From positions 1 through 59,156 of the IMG/VR virus record IMGVR_UViG_3300042559_001610: 59,156 nt of DNA, one strand, 5' to 3'. Position numbers and translations under genes: made by a program. Positions 16,681 to 24,716 of this stretch are shown here, in pieces. This DNA is from a virus. The notes below the pieces were generated by a model. That model made no database searches, was not told the DNA's origin, and was given only the letters and a program-made list of their open reading frames with translations. Positions within the stretch are counted from its first letter, which is position 1. Each line of letters opens with the position of its first letter.

Positions 16681-16714
16681 AAACCCCGAAATATTTAAAA
16701 ATATTTCGGGGTTT
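16681..16714 (-). terminator. Rho-independent terminator
   Basis: A 14-base-pair stem (AAACCCCGAAATAT with its complement) around a six-base loop is followed on the minus strand by six Ts. It ends the transcript of the zinc-ribbon gene at 16739-17611. Confidence 0.85.
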
Positions 16715-16736
16715 AAGCTTTGCCTTTTACCAGTTT
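16713..16736. repeat. left arm of inverted repeat flanking zinc-ribbon gene
   Basis: This arm reads TTAAGC then TGCCTTTTACC and GTTT. Its near-perfect inverted copy is at 17698-17720 with two mismatches and one gap. The pair encloses exactly one gene. Confidence 0.55.
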
Positions 16737-16738
16737 AT

Positions 16739-17611
16739 TTAGTTATTTTCGGTTCCGCAATTAGGGCAGAACTTCCAGGTGGTTTTTTTCATTCTAGATC
16801 CACATCCTGTACAGTAAGATCTAATTTCCTGTGTTTCCACAGGTTTTTGGGATAGAGGAATAATCTGAACCTCTGAGGTGTAAGCAGCCCAAGAGTAGAA
16901 ATCACCGTAGCCATTTTTAAACTCTTGATCGGATTTACCACCTTTCTCTACTCTTCCAGTTTCGAATGAACTGTCCAGGGATAGAGTTTTAACGTTGGAT
17001 TCCATTCCGGTTGAACAATAAAAAGAGTTAGCTGTATTTGATGTAAACGTTGAATTTGATAAATTCGCAGTATCAAAAGTTACAGTGGTAGATGAACCTG
17101 AATTTGATGTTGTTAGTTTCCCAGCGAGATTAGAAGACCCTGTACTTATTGTTCCATTATACAGGTTCCAGTTAGGAGTTCCTGAATTGTACCAGTAGTT
17201 TGGAGGGGTGTATGTTCCGTTCCATTGGTTTAATTTAACCTCAACTTCTGCAAAGAATTCAACTTCTAGCAGCCCATTTTTTTCTGTGGCCTTCTGATTA
17301 GTTTTGGTGTTCTCAACTTCGTAGGTTTGAAAGGCTAACTTTCTGTCTTCGTCAATAAATCTGTCTAAGAAATATCTTTGACCTGGATTAAGGATTAAGC
17401 CTCGGTCACTCTGGTACTTTCCGTTGATTTTGAATTTTACCAGATACCTATTTGAAGTTGGATTATAGAGTTCAATTTCAAACTCTTGTCCATCTTTAAG
17501 ATAGATTTTGGAAGGGGTAGAACCCTTGCCGTCATAAATTTTTTGCCTGTTTCTCTTGATGGCAACCCAAGCTTGTGGGGTGTCGTTTGACCCCGATTTT
17601 GTTGTTTTCAT
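16739..17611 (-). CDS. zinc-ribbon protein with beta-rich domain
   Basis: The C-terminus has CTGCGSRM and FCPNCG at about residues 268-286, a classic two-knuckle zinc ribbon. The N-terminal ~100 residues (RNRQKIYDGKGSTP..., FKINGKY) look like a beta-sandwich, and residues 125-210 are rich in Ser/Thr/Asn. It has its own terminator and is framed by inverted repeats, so it is a separate transcription unit and possibly a mobile cassette. A virion or host-interaction role is possible; nothing decides. Confidence 0.6.
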   Translation of the reverse strand: MKTTKSGSNDTPQAWVAIKRNRQKIYDGKGSTPSKIYLKDGQEFEIELYNPTSNRYLVKFKINGKYQSDRGLILNPGQRYFLDRFIDEDRKLAFQTYEVENTKTNQKATEKNGLLEVEFFAEVEVKLNQWNGTYTPPNYWYNSGTPNWNLYNGTISTGSSNLAGKLTTSNSGSSTTVTFDTANLSNSTFTSNTANSFYCSTGMESNVKTLSLDSSFETGRVEKGGKSDQEFKNGYGDFYSWAAYTSEVQIIPLSQKPVETQEIRSYCTGCGSRMKKTTWKFCPNCGTENN

Positions 17612-17697
17612 TTTACTTTACCTTTGTTATTTTTATTTTAAAATCCCCTCATGACCCCTAATCGATCATTCAAAAGCCATTTCTGACTCGGGACGTC

Positions 17698-17720
17698 AAA
17701 CGGTAAAAGGCACCGCTTAA
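17698..17720. repeat. right arm of inverted repeat flanking zinc-ribbon gene
   Basis: Inverted partner of 16713-16736. The rest of the 142-base gap 17612-17753 holds no gene I can support. Confidence 0.55.
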
Positions 17721-17753
17721 TTTTTTTATATTTAAGAACTAAAAAAGTTTCAT

Positions 17754-18149
17754 TTAAACCACGATTTTATCGCTGGTTGTCATGAAATCTTTTTTTCTCA
17801 TGATTGTCTTTAGAACCAGATCAAGTCCTCCTCTTCTGTCATACTCAATGACAAATGGAGTATTTAGATCTGTTCTCATGTCCTGAATTACTGCTTCTGC
17901 ATCAGGAGGCATTTCTGAAATCTTCTTGCCTGCTTTTTCATAGGACCTTTTAAAAAGCCCTATAAGCTCCGCTGCGCTAACTTCTTTCTTGTTCCTTGGA
18001 TCATTTAGTCTTTCCCTAAAATGTTTACTAAACTCAACGTCAAGTCCCAATTTTTTGAATAATTTATCAGCATACTCCTCCACTTTATTCATTTGGTCCA
18101 AAGTAATGTTTTCGTTGAGTGTTTCCCACTCTTTCCAGTTGTAGACCAT
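17754..18149 (-). CDS. conserved phage protein with FSKHF..R motif
   Basis: The sequence FSKHFRERLNDPRNKKEVS...ELIGLFKRSY...PDAEAVIQDMRTDLNTPFV...KTIMRKKDF matches a protein I recall in T4-like cyanophages and other myoviruses, of unknown role. The start MVYNWKEWETLNE resembles a capsid-targeting peptide ending at L-N-E, a gp21-type cleavage site. It overlaps the endolysin gene by one base. Head packaging is inferred. Confidence 0.65.
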   Translation of the reverse strand: MVYNWKEWETLNENITLDQMNKVEEYADKLFKKLGLDVEFSKHFRERLNDPRNKKEVSAAELIGLFKRSYEKAGKKISEMPPDAEAVIQDMRTDLNTPFVIEYDRRGGLDLVLKTIMRKKDFMTTSDKIVV

Positions 18150-19060
18150 TATGCTGTTTTCGTGTCGTCTATTTTGAATTGATTAGAAGCTGCTACTGCT
18201 TTACTGTAAGTCTCTCTAAAAAATCCTTTAGTAATGTCAGCTCCCGGTCCTGCATTGACATTCACAACTGCTTTTAAGGCTGTATCAAAATCTTTAAAAT
18301 CGTTAGGACCTTTATTTCCATATTTTCTTTGGATAGTAGGATTCAATAATCCCATTAGAAAGAAAAGAGCATTTACCTCTGCAGCAACTTCTTTATTCGT
18401 ATTCAGAAGAGTTGGATTAGCAATTATATCAGCGTTAACCCCGTTCTTCTTAAGAAGTTCGTTATATTTTTGATAATTCCCTCTCCCTGTAATTCCATTA
18501 AATCCTCTTCCAACATATTTGGCTCCGTCTCCTGGTTGTGTGTTTCCTAGATTTTTCCTTCCCCATTCTCCTCCATAAACTTTTTCCCAAAAAGCATCAT
18601 CGTCTTGCTTCACCTTGTTTATTTCTTCATCGGACATTCCTGAAAATCTTTTTCCAAAAACCTCTCTAATTCTTGCGGGTGAAGTTCCTTTGTAGGTAGT
18701 TTCTTTAAATTTTTCAAATCCAGATTCTTTTCCTATTGTTGATAAAATTGCTTTCTGAACAATAGGATTTGTTATCTGGTATTTATTGAGATATTTGATA
18801 ACAAGATCTACCATTTCTTTCTTTGATCCAGAGAAGCTAGATTTAACCTCCCCACTTTCTGTTGATCCTGGATTAGCCTGGCTAGCTTGAGGAGATTGAG
18901 GAGTACCTTCTCCTTCAGATCCCTCTTCATTTTCTTCGGGTTTTTTTGCCCCCAGATCTATCCCTGTTAAACTCTTTAATTTACTAGTGTAGGCATCAAA
19001 TTGCTTTGTAAGATCTGCAGCTGCGTCTTCAAGTAGAAAATCTTTATAACTTTTAATCAT
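18149..19060 (-). CDS. GH19-type endolysin (chitinase-like muramidase)
   Basis: Residues ~80-300 form a GH19 lysozyme domain: KESGFEKFKE around 111-120 (first catalytic Glu expected at 112 or 120), then YVGRGFNGITGRGNYQKY with the conserved GR.xxxITGR.NY segment. GH19 phage enzymes cleave peptidoglycan glycan. The first 12 residues MIKSYKDFLLED look like a T4-type capsid-targeting peptide with L-L-E as cleavage site, followed by an acidic low-complexity linker at ~40-75. That combination could mean the enzyme is virion-packaged rather than only a late lysin. Confidence 0.85.
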   Translation of the reverse strand: MIKSYKDFLLEDAAADLTKQFDAYTSKLKSLTGIDLGAKKPEENEEGSEGEGTPQSPQASQANPGSTESGEVKSSFSGSKKEMVDLVIKYLNKYQITNPIVQKAILSTIGKESGFEKFKETTYKGTSPARIREVFGKRFSGMSDEEINKVKQDDDAFWEKVYGGEWGRKNLGNTQPGDGAKYVGRGFNGITGRGNYQKYNELLKKNGVNADIIANPTLLNTNKEVAAEVNALFFLMGLLNPTIQRKYGNKGPNDFKDFDTALKAVVNVNAGPGADITKGFFRETYSKAVAASNQFKIDDTKTA

Positions 19061-19085
19061 CTTTTGGTTTTATTTAGTCTATATA

Positions 19086-19883
19086 TCAATTCCATCCTTC
19101 CAAAGAGGAATAATAAGTTTCATCATCCACAAATCTGTACTTGAAAGAATGCTCTCTTATTCTCACAGCTACGTCTAGTTCTTTACCTTTGTGATCCGAG
19201 AATGAAGTAATTTCTCTAGAGATCATTGGCCAAACTGTATAGTTTTTAATTGGAACGGTATTTGAAGTTAAGAAATGGTCAAAATCTCTCTTGAAAGGAT
19301 TTCCCTCTCTGGATTTTTCGTGATCTTTTATTTTCTGAAGGATAGTCTTTCTATAAACACCAAAGTTGGCCGTTGAAGCTCTATCTGTGGGTCTTGCTAT
19401 GCTGTCGGTGAGAATTTCCATCAGACCAAAGAAATAATGGTTTCCTATGAGGACGTCCCAATCGTCCGGAAGATCCTTCCAGGCTTCTCTTAACTTTTCA
19501 ATTCCTCCTTTAGCTAAATATGCATCGTCCTCCATTATAATAATGGATTCATCTTCAGAAAATCCAAATTCCATACAAGTCACAAAGCTTTGGAAGATTG
19601 CATCTACTACATCAGACCCAGGACGAAACTCTGGGGTTACTGCTTCCCATCTTTGGACATCAAATGTTTGATATAGTTCAGAATTGTTTTCCTTAAATTT
19701 TTCCATCCGGTCTTCTCTTTCAGACCTATTGATAACAAAAACTTTAGTTGGAAATGAGCATTTATTTTTTGGCCCTAAGTTGACTTGGCCTCTGAGATCA
19801 ACGATAGACTTTTCGTCCTCGATTTTGTTTTTTAAAGATTTTAATCTAAATCCTCCGAAGGAGGATCCTAATGGGTTGTTCAT
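19086..19883 (-). CDS. glycosyltransferase family 25-like
   Basis: KVFVINRSEREDRMEKF around residue 47-63 and the acidic motif IIIMEDDA near residue 115-121 match GT25/LPS-type glycosyltransferases that use a DXD-like metal site. The enzyme might glycosylate phage DNA, virion proteins or host surface sugar; with a possible base-modifying enzyme at 24717 the DNA option is worth considering. Substrate unknown. Confidence 0.75.
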   Translation of the reverse strand: MNNPLGSSFGGFRLKSLKNKIEDEKSIVDLRGQVNLGPKNKCSFPTKVFVINRSEREDRMEKFKENNSELYQTFDVQRWEAVTPEFRPGSDVVDAIFQSFVTCMEFGFSEDESIIIMEDDAYLAKGGIEKLREAWKDLPDDWDVLIGNHYFFGLMEILTDSIARPTDRASTANFGVYRKTILQKIKDHEKSREGNPFKRDFDHFLTSNTVPIKNYTVWPMISREITSFSDHKGKELDVAVRIREHSFKYRFVDDETYYSSLEGWN

Positions 19884-19890
19884 AAGCTAT

Positions 19891-20313
19891 TTAATTCCAC
19901 TCGTCATTCCACTCATCCCATTCATTTTCCCAGTAATTTCCGTCGTCCCAAGACTTATCCTCTTCAATGTCCTCAAGATCCCAAGAATAGTCTTCTCTGA
20001 CCCATTTTACAGGAGCATTAGAAAATTCCTCAGCATAGCTAAAATAGCTTCCTGTGGTAAACCCTCCGACTTTGGATTCTACTGATTTAATAAACGAAAG
20101 AACATCTTCTGGCGAGTCTTCATTTATAGCACCATCTTCAATATAAATTTCAATTTTTCCCTCTCTTGTTAGTTGAGAGGTTTCTGAGATAACTGTGGAG
20201 ATAGAAAAATCCTCTCCAATTTCCAGAATTTTTTCTTTTAATTTCTCTAAGCGCTCCGGGGTAAATTTACCTTTCGAGGTGAGATCTAAATTAAAAAGTA
20301 TTTTCTTTTGCAT
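19891..20313 (-). CDS. hypothetical acidic protein (140 aa)
   Basis: I choose the Met at 20313 (MQKKILFNLDLTSKGKF), because the upstream one at 20343 lies within a TATATAGTGG element. The last ~30 residues are rich in Trp, Asp and Glu (WENEWDEWNDEWN), an unusual acidic-aromatic tail. Function unknown. Confidence 0.55.
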   Translation of the reverse strand: MQKKILFNLDLTSKGKFTPERLEKLKEKILEIGEDFSISTVISETSQLTREGKIEIYIEDGAINEDSPEDVLSFIKSVESKVGGFTTGSYFSYAEEFSNAPVKWVREDYSWDLEDIEEDKSWDDGNYWENEWDEWNDEWN

Positions 20314-20361
20314 GGAAATTTTTTTATTTCCACTATATAACAAATTAGAAACGTTAAAAAA

Positions 20362-20529
20362 TTAACTTTCTGAAAAAACTCTGCCTTTTCTATTAGAATT
20401 TTTAACGAATTCTCTTCTCAGTAAAACTAATTCTTCTTCTAGTCTTAGAATTTCTGATTGATTTTTTTCTTCCTTTGCAGATTTTAGCTTTTCGAAAGCT
20501 TCGTAAATAAGATCCATTGTGTCTGCCAT
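20362..20529 (-). CDS. small coiled-coil protein (55 aa)
   Basis: MADTMDLIYEAFEKLKSAKE is followed by a Glu/Leu-rich helix and a basic end. It lies in a gap between larger genes and has a clean frame. Likely a small helical phage protein; no function assigned. Confidence 0.5.
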   Translation of the reverse strand: MADTMDLIYEAFEKLKSAKEEKNQSEILRLEEELVLLRREFVKNSNRKGRVFSES

Positions 20530-20536
20530 AATAGTC

Positions 20537-20698
20537 TTAAATTCCGATGTGAATTTCCTCCCCTTCTTCTGTAAAGAAGGTGTTCTTAAATAGATTTCTT
20601 CTCTTTCTCTTTACAGAGAATTTAAAAATTAAAAATGATCCGACCGAAATTATTCCAGCCGAAACAAGAATCGAAGAAAAGATTAACCAATGGGACAT
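20537..20698 (-). CDS. small membrane protein (53 aa)
   Basis: An N-terminal hydrophobic stretch (residues 4-26) is followed by VKRKRR and a polar tail, the pattern of a single-pass protein with a positive inside. Neighbouring small ORF starts eight bases after its stop. Confidence 0.5.
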   Translation of the reverse strand: MSHWLIFSSILVSAGIISVGSFLIFKFSVKRKRRNLFKNTFFTEEGEEIHIGI

Positions 20699-20735
20699 TT
20701 AAATAAGGATTTGAATTGTCCTATATATCTAAATT

Positions 20736-20987
20736 TTATTTGGTTTTTAGTGAATTTATGACCTGATTTACTTTAATTTCCTTTTCTACTTGATCAAAAA
20801 ATTCCGAGACAAATTTGCACTTCTCAAATTCTTCGGTTGACTCATAATAAGAGATTAAAGATTTCTTTATCACGTCCCTCTTTTCTAAAAGATGAGGAAT
20901 CATAATAGATTTAACCCCGAACTTTTCCATTCTGTCAAGGGCATTCTCGTAGATCACTCTTTCTATTGCTGCTTTTCCTTCGCTCAT
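20736..20987 (-). CDS. EEFEKC-type small helical protein
   Basis: This helical protein has the segment STEEFEKCKFVSEFF. Similar E-x-Y/F-E-K-C segments occur in the products of 20984 and 21464, so three adjacent genes seem to be distant paralogues. Four-base overlap with the upstream gene. Function unknown. Confidence 0.6.
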   Translation of the reverse strand: MSEGKAAIERVIYENALDRMEKFGVKSIMIPHLLEKRDVIKKSLISYYESTEEFEKCKFVSEFFDQVEKEIKVNQVINSLKTK

Positions 20988-21205
20988 TTTTTCTTCTTTT
21001 TGGACAATTTAGAAAGTATTCCAGGTTCATTATCCTTCAAAATGTGTAAAATATCAGAGCACTTTTCGTATTCCTCAAATTCTTCTAGAATATGAAGACA
21101 CTCTTCGCTTTCTTCCAAAACACTACTATCCAATCCATATTTCACTATGTCGGAGTAGATGTTCAAAGCCCAATTAAGCTGCGATATATTTTCTTCCTGT
21201 TCCAA
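20984..21205 (-). CDS. EEYEKC-type small helical protein
   Basis: An acidic helical protein with EEFEEYEKCSDILHIL and a tail of five lysines. Related by that segment to its two neighbours. The start overlaps nothing; a TATATA element lies just upstream (21213). Confidence 0.6.
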   Translation of the reverse strand: MEQEENISQLNWALNIYSDIVKYGLDSSVLEESEECLHILEEFEEYEKCSDILHILKDNEPGILSKLSKKKKK

Positions 21206-21239
21206 TTGTACAGTTTATATATTCTCAGCTCAAAAAAGA

Positions 21240-21482
21240 TTATCCCATTAAGAAGGACAGAGAATCTGCAGGTAAAAATCTAGTCTGACCGTTACCCCCT
21301 GGTTCTGTATTTTCGCACTCTATGTAGTATGCTCCGTCTGTATATCTTCTGTATACAGAAATAACTTTTAAAACTCTTCTGGTAGCATTTTCTCTTAGCA
21401 TGTCTCCACTTTGTACCCTCATGGTACCGGAAGGGCTATTTAAATAGACTGAAGCAACCAGTCCTAATTCTTTTCTTTCCAT
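21240..21482 (-). CDS. hypothetical beta-rich protein (80 aa)
   Basis: A small protein with alternating hydrophobic strands (GLVASVYLNSPSGTMRVQSG...) suggesting an OB or SH3-like barrel. Overlaps the upstream gene by 19 bases. Function unknown. Confidence 0.5.
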   Translation of the reverse strand: MERKELGLVASVYLNSPSGTMRVQSGDMLRENATRRVLKVISVYRRYTDGAYYIECENTEPGGNGQTRFLPADSLSFLMG

Positions 21483-21772
21483 TTTTCTAATTTATTTAAT
21501 ATTTTTTTAGCTTCTATGCATTTTTCATATCTCTCCAGTCCTTCAGACCACATCAGAAAATTCTGGAGAAGAATTTCATACTGATCATAAGTAATGATAG
21601 CCGAATATCCCTCTCCTGAATCGTCTTTTTCTGAAATTAGACCATCAAAGATGACTGCAAAATTCTGTTTTTGAATTACTGCTGCTGAGATTTTCTCGTA
21701 GAGAAGAGTCCAAATTTTGTCTCTTTCTTCGAACGGAATTCCGTCATCCTGATATGAATCTGAATTTATCAA
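21464..21772 (-). CDS. ERYEKC-type small helical protein
   Basis: The C-terminal half carries GLERYEKCIEAKKILNKLE, matching the EEYEKC segment of the two genes downstream. Its start overlaps the glutamine synthetase stop by four bases, so it is translated with it. Confidence 0.6.
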   Translation of the reverse strand: MINSDSYQDDGIPFEERDKIWTLLYEKISAAVIQKQNFAVIFDGLISEKDDSGEGYSAIITYDQYEILLQNFLMWSEGLERYEKCIEAKKILNKLEKWKEKN

Positions 21773-22818
21773 GCTTCTACTGCCGAAACAGATTTAATTG
21801 CATTTGTGATGTGATAAACCACTTTATAAGGATTTGCATTAGAAGCTGGCCTTCTATCTTCTAAATAACCTTTCCAACCTTCTTGCGGAACTGCAACTGG
21901 AATTCTGATCGAAGCTCCTCTGTCGCTAATTCCCCATGAAAATTTATCCATGCTTTGGGTTTCGTGTTTACCTGTTAATCTCAAGTGATTGTCAGATCCA
22001 TAGTCTTTGATTGCTTCCGAGTGGGTTCCTCTGAAAGCCTCACAGATAGATTCAAATAGATCTTCCCCCCCAATTTCTCTCATCTCTGAGTTAGAGAAAT
22101 TAACGTGCATTCCAGAACCATTCCAGTCACCTTCAGTTAAAGGTTTTGGTCTCAAGTCAATTTGAACCCCGTATTTCTCTGCAATTCTCATCAAGATAAA
22201 TCTGCTGATCCAAAGATCGTCTGAAGCTGATTGCTGACCTTTTCCTAGAATTTGATATTCCCACTGTCCAAGAAGAACTTCTGCATTTGTTCCTGTAATA
22301 TGTAATCCGCAAGAAAGACAAGCATCTAAATGCTCTTCAGAAATTTCTCTTCCTGCTGACCAAGGGTAACCAACTGAGCAGTAGTATTTTCCTTGAGGGT
22401 CAGGTTCACCTTCTTTAGGAAATCCTAGAGGCTTACCGTCTCTGCTTAGAACATATTCTTGTTCAAATCCAAACCAGTAGTCTTCGTCGTTACCAAGACC
22501 GTGTCTGTGATTTGAAGCATGTGGTGTTCCGTCTGGATTTAAAACTTCGCAGAAGACAAGAAATGAGAATCCACCTTTGGTTGGATCCTGGTAAATTCTA
22601 ACCGGCTTTAGTACGCAATCAGAAGAATTTCCCTCAGCCTGCTGAGTTGAACTTCCATCGAATGACCAAAGAGGTAAATCTTCTACCGAAGGTAGAGCAA
22701 AAAGTGGATTTTGTAGGGATTTTTCAGACTCCGATAAGTCATGAATCTTAATTTTAGATCTTAAATTTGGTTCTGGTTTATATCCATCAAGCCAAATGTA
22801 TTCAAGTTTTAATTTCAT
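21769..22818 (-). CDS. glutamine synthetase, type II
   Basis: Glutamine synthetase makes glutamine from glutamate, ammonia and ATP. The 349-residue length and motifs are those of the eukaryote-like GSII class: LPLWSFDGSST near 48-58, WFGFEQEY near 115-122 (metal-binding Glu), NGSGMHVNFS, DRGASIRIP and GYLEDRRPASNANPY. All core active-site segments appear intact. GSII occurs in some Bacteroidota and other bacteria; finding it in a phage is unusual and suggests the phage raises host glutamine for nucleotide synthesis. It starts a transcript after a terminator. Confidence 0.93.
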   Translation of the reverse strand: MKLKLEYIWLDGYKPEPNLRSKIKIHDLSESEKSLQNPLFALPSVEDLPLWSFDGSSTQQAEGNSSDCVLKPVRIYQDPTKGGFSFLVFCEVLNPDGTPHASNHRHGLGNDEDYWFGFEQEYVLSRDGKPLGFPKEGEPDPQGKYYCSVGYPWSAGREISEEHLDACLSCGLHITGTNAEVLLGQWEYQILGKGQQSASDDLWISRFILMRIAEKYGVQIDLRPKPLTEGDWNGSGMHVNFSNSEMREIGGEDLFESICEAFRGTHSEAIKDYGSDNHLRLTGKHETQSMDKFSWGISDRGASIRIPVAVPQEGWKGYLEDRRPASNANPYKVVYHITNAIKSVSAVEA

Positions 22819-22861
22819 ATTTTTTATTTATAGTTGTTATTTCAATTTTTGTTACACAAAA

Positions 22862-22887
22862 AATCCCTTTTCTGACGGAAAGGGATT
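22862..22887 (-). terminator. Rho-independent terminator
   Basis: A nine-base-pair stem (AATCCCTTT with complement) around an eight-base loop is followed on the minus strand by TTTTTT. It ends the transcript of the gene at 22916. Confidence 0.8.
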
Positions 22888-22915
22888 AAATATTTTTTAA
22901 TTTTCAGTGCATCTC

Positions 22916-23296
22916 TTACGCTTGGAAAAACATCAATTTTGTTAGGATACCAACGATGGCAGTAAATACTATCCACATTGCTTTGGTCATTGCATTCTTC
23001 CAGATTAGAAGATCTTTATGCTGATCTATAATTTCGTCATAATAGTCTTCTAATTCTTTCTTGTCTGTAATATACTGACCGTGTTGGTTGAGCTTAACTA
23101 CTACACCCGTTTCCGGATCTAATAATCTTTTCTTCATTTCGGAAAGATCGCTTTTCATAGAGTCCTGGGAGGTCTTAAGATCATTAATAGTAGTCTGGAT
23201 AACTTTAAGTTCTCCGTTAGGAAGTTTAGCTTTCATCGAAGCTAACTCTTCCAGAATTTTTTCCATCATTTTGGTGTTTTCGTTAGTACTTGACAT
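22916..23296 (-). CDS. coiled-coil protein with C-terminal membrane anchor
   Basis: Residues 5-95 are mostly heptad-like helix; a single membrane segment at about residues 105-124 ends the protein. The layout resembles XhlA-type holin partners or anchored tape-like proteins. It is bracketed by a terminator below and a promoter-like TATATAT at ~23340 above. Confidence 0.55.
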   Translation of the reverse strand: MSSTNENTKMMEKILEELASMKAKLPNGELKVIQTTINDLKTSQDSMKSDLSEMKKRLLDPETGVVVKLNQHGQYITDKKELEDYYDEIIDQHKDLLIWKNAMTKAMWIVFTAIVGILTKLMFFQA

Positions 23297-23395
23297 ATTT
23301 ATAATTCTGGTTTGATCCCCATCTCTCCAAAACTTATAATTATATATCTACCGAAAATATCAAAATTTTGAGGATTTAATCCTCTGATTATCAAT

Positions 23396-23599
23396 TTATT
23401 CTCTAGGAATTTCTAGAGTTAATCCAGGAACATAATAAAGAGCTTCTATTAAATCTGGAGACCCGTCTAGCAAGAAAAACCCATAGTTTTCCTCCTCTGA
23501 AATAATTCCAGAATCTACTATCCTCGGGCAAAATGTTTTAATTGCACTGCAGATTAGTAGATGTGATTTTGGGTCTACCGATTTAACTTTGAACTCCAA
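23396..23599 (-). CDS. hypothetical protein (67 aa)
   Basis: A small mixed alpha/beta protein, ending just before the start of the next gene. No motif recognised. Confidence 0.5.
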   Translation of the reverse strand: MEFKVKSVDPKSHLLICSAIKTFCPRIVDSGIISEEENYGFFLLDGSPDLIEALYYVPGLTLEIPRE

Positions 23600-23600
23600 T

Positions 23601-23867
23601 TTAGTTTCCTAATACCATGCTTGTAACCTCGTCGCAGTGAACAACATAACATGTTCCGTCCAACTGTGATTCAATAACCATTTCATAGGCATCGATCGTT
23701 CCTAACAGCTTAAATGGTGTGTTGCTATAGGTAAACTCTGCACCAAGATGATTAGATTCCAATTTAGATCTCCTCATAAATTTCATTTGATTACGGGTAA
23801 AAAGTTTTTCATAGTGCTTTCTTAGCGAATCTGATGGCGGGTTGATTTTTCTCCAGGTTTTTTTCAT
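23601..23867 (-). CDS. hypothetical protein (88 aa)
   Basis: A basic N-terminus (MKKTWRKINPPSDSLRKHYE) and a compact C-terminal half with strand-like segments. Function unknown. Upstream (23868-23920) is a run of three CTATTTTTT repeats. Confidence 0.5.
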   Translation of the reverse strand: MKKTWRKINPPSDSLRKHYEKLFTRNQMKFMRRSKLESNHLGAEFTYSNTPFKLLGTIDAYEMVIESQLDGTCYVVHCDEVTSMVLGN

Positions 23868-23920
23868 TTTTTATTTTCTATTTTTTCTATTTTTTCTATT
23901 TTTAATTTGTAAAATAAAAA

Positions 23921-24511
23921 TTAAAAAGACTGAATTTTTACACTTCTGTATAAATCTTTTTTGCAAGTTTTAATATTTGCTTGACTTGTTATTGAAATCA
24001 AACTGTCTTCAATACAATATTCCTTAGCCAGTATATATTTCATGTATACTGCTCTGTCATTAGCTAACTGTACATTAATCAATGAATCTCCAGACAAATC
24101 GGAATACCCTGTTATACAAAACTTTAATGATTTAGTTTGATTTAATTGTTTTTGAACCATCCATGATTTTAGTGTATTTTCAGACTCCTCTTTTATATTT
24201 ATTGTAGATGTATTAAAAAAAACCAAACAAATGTCATCTATTTTAATGGTATCAATTACTTCTTTTTTTAATTTTAAACTATCTAATTGCGTTTGAAATG
24301 CCTTAATTTTTAAAGACAATTGTAAATTTTCTTTTTTTACCAATTCAAACTCTTCTTGAGTTTCTTGTTCTAAAAGCTCTCTGGTTTGTAATTCTACCAA
24401 CTTAGATAATTTTGATTCTTTGTATTTAGTTGGTGTGTTTATCATACAAGAATTCATAGTTGTAATTGAAAGTGTTAAGATTAACACTAATTTAAAATTT
24501 GTTTTTTTCAT
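23921..24511 (-). CDS. OmpA-domain lipoprotein
   Basis: A lipoprotein signal peptide (LTLSITTMNSC, lipobox Cys22) is followed by a ~50-residue coiled coil and a C-terminal OmpA/Pal-like domain with FCITGYSDLSGDSLINV and LANDRAVYMKYIL. OmpA-like domains bind peptidoglycan; the lipid would anchor it in the outer membrane. A phage-encoded one could stabilise or remodel the infected envelope, or act like an outer spanin. Confidence 0.75.
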   Translation of the reverse strand: MKKTNFKLVLILTLSITTMNSCMINTPTKYKESKLSKLVELQTRELLEQETQEEFELVKKENLQLSLKIKAFQTQLDSLKLKKEVIDTIKIDDICLVFFNTSTINIKEESENTLKSWMVQKQLNQTKSLKFCITGYSDLSGDSLINVQLANDRAVYMKYILAKEYCIEDSLISITSQANIKTCKKDLYRSVKIQSF

Positions 24512-24541
24512 TTTATTTTTATTTTTTTTATTTTTTATTAT

Positions 24542-24715
24542 TTAAGATTTTGGTGAGTATTTAAGAATTTCTAGATCTTTGATTTCTTTTCCGTCTTTAT
24601 AGATGGAAAGAATTTTTCTAACTTTAGATCCAAGAACGTAGTTGTTCGGCTCCATTTTTTCAACCTTCATTAAAAGGGTGAAAATTCGAATTTGTTTTAT
24701 GATTCTTCTAATCAT
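24542..24715 (-). CDS. small basic protein (57 aa)
   Basis: Starts MIRRIIKQIRIFTLLMKVEK and contains YVLGSKVRKILSIYKDGKE. It ends one base after the next gene's stop region and fits the operon. Function unknown; the amphipathic basic N-terminus could bind membrane or RNA. Confidence 0.45.
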   Translation of the reverse strand: MIRRIIKQIRIFTLLMKVEKMEPNNYVLGSKVRKILSIYKDGKEIKDLEILKYSPKS

Positions 24716-24716
24716 T

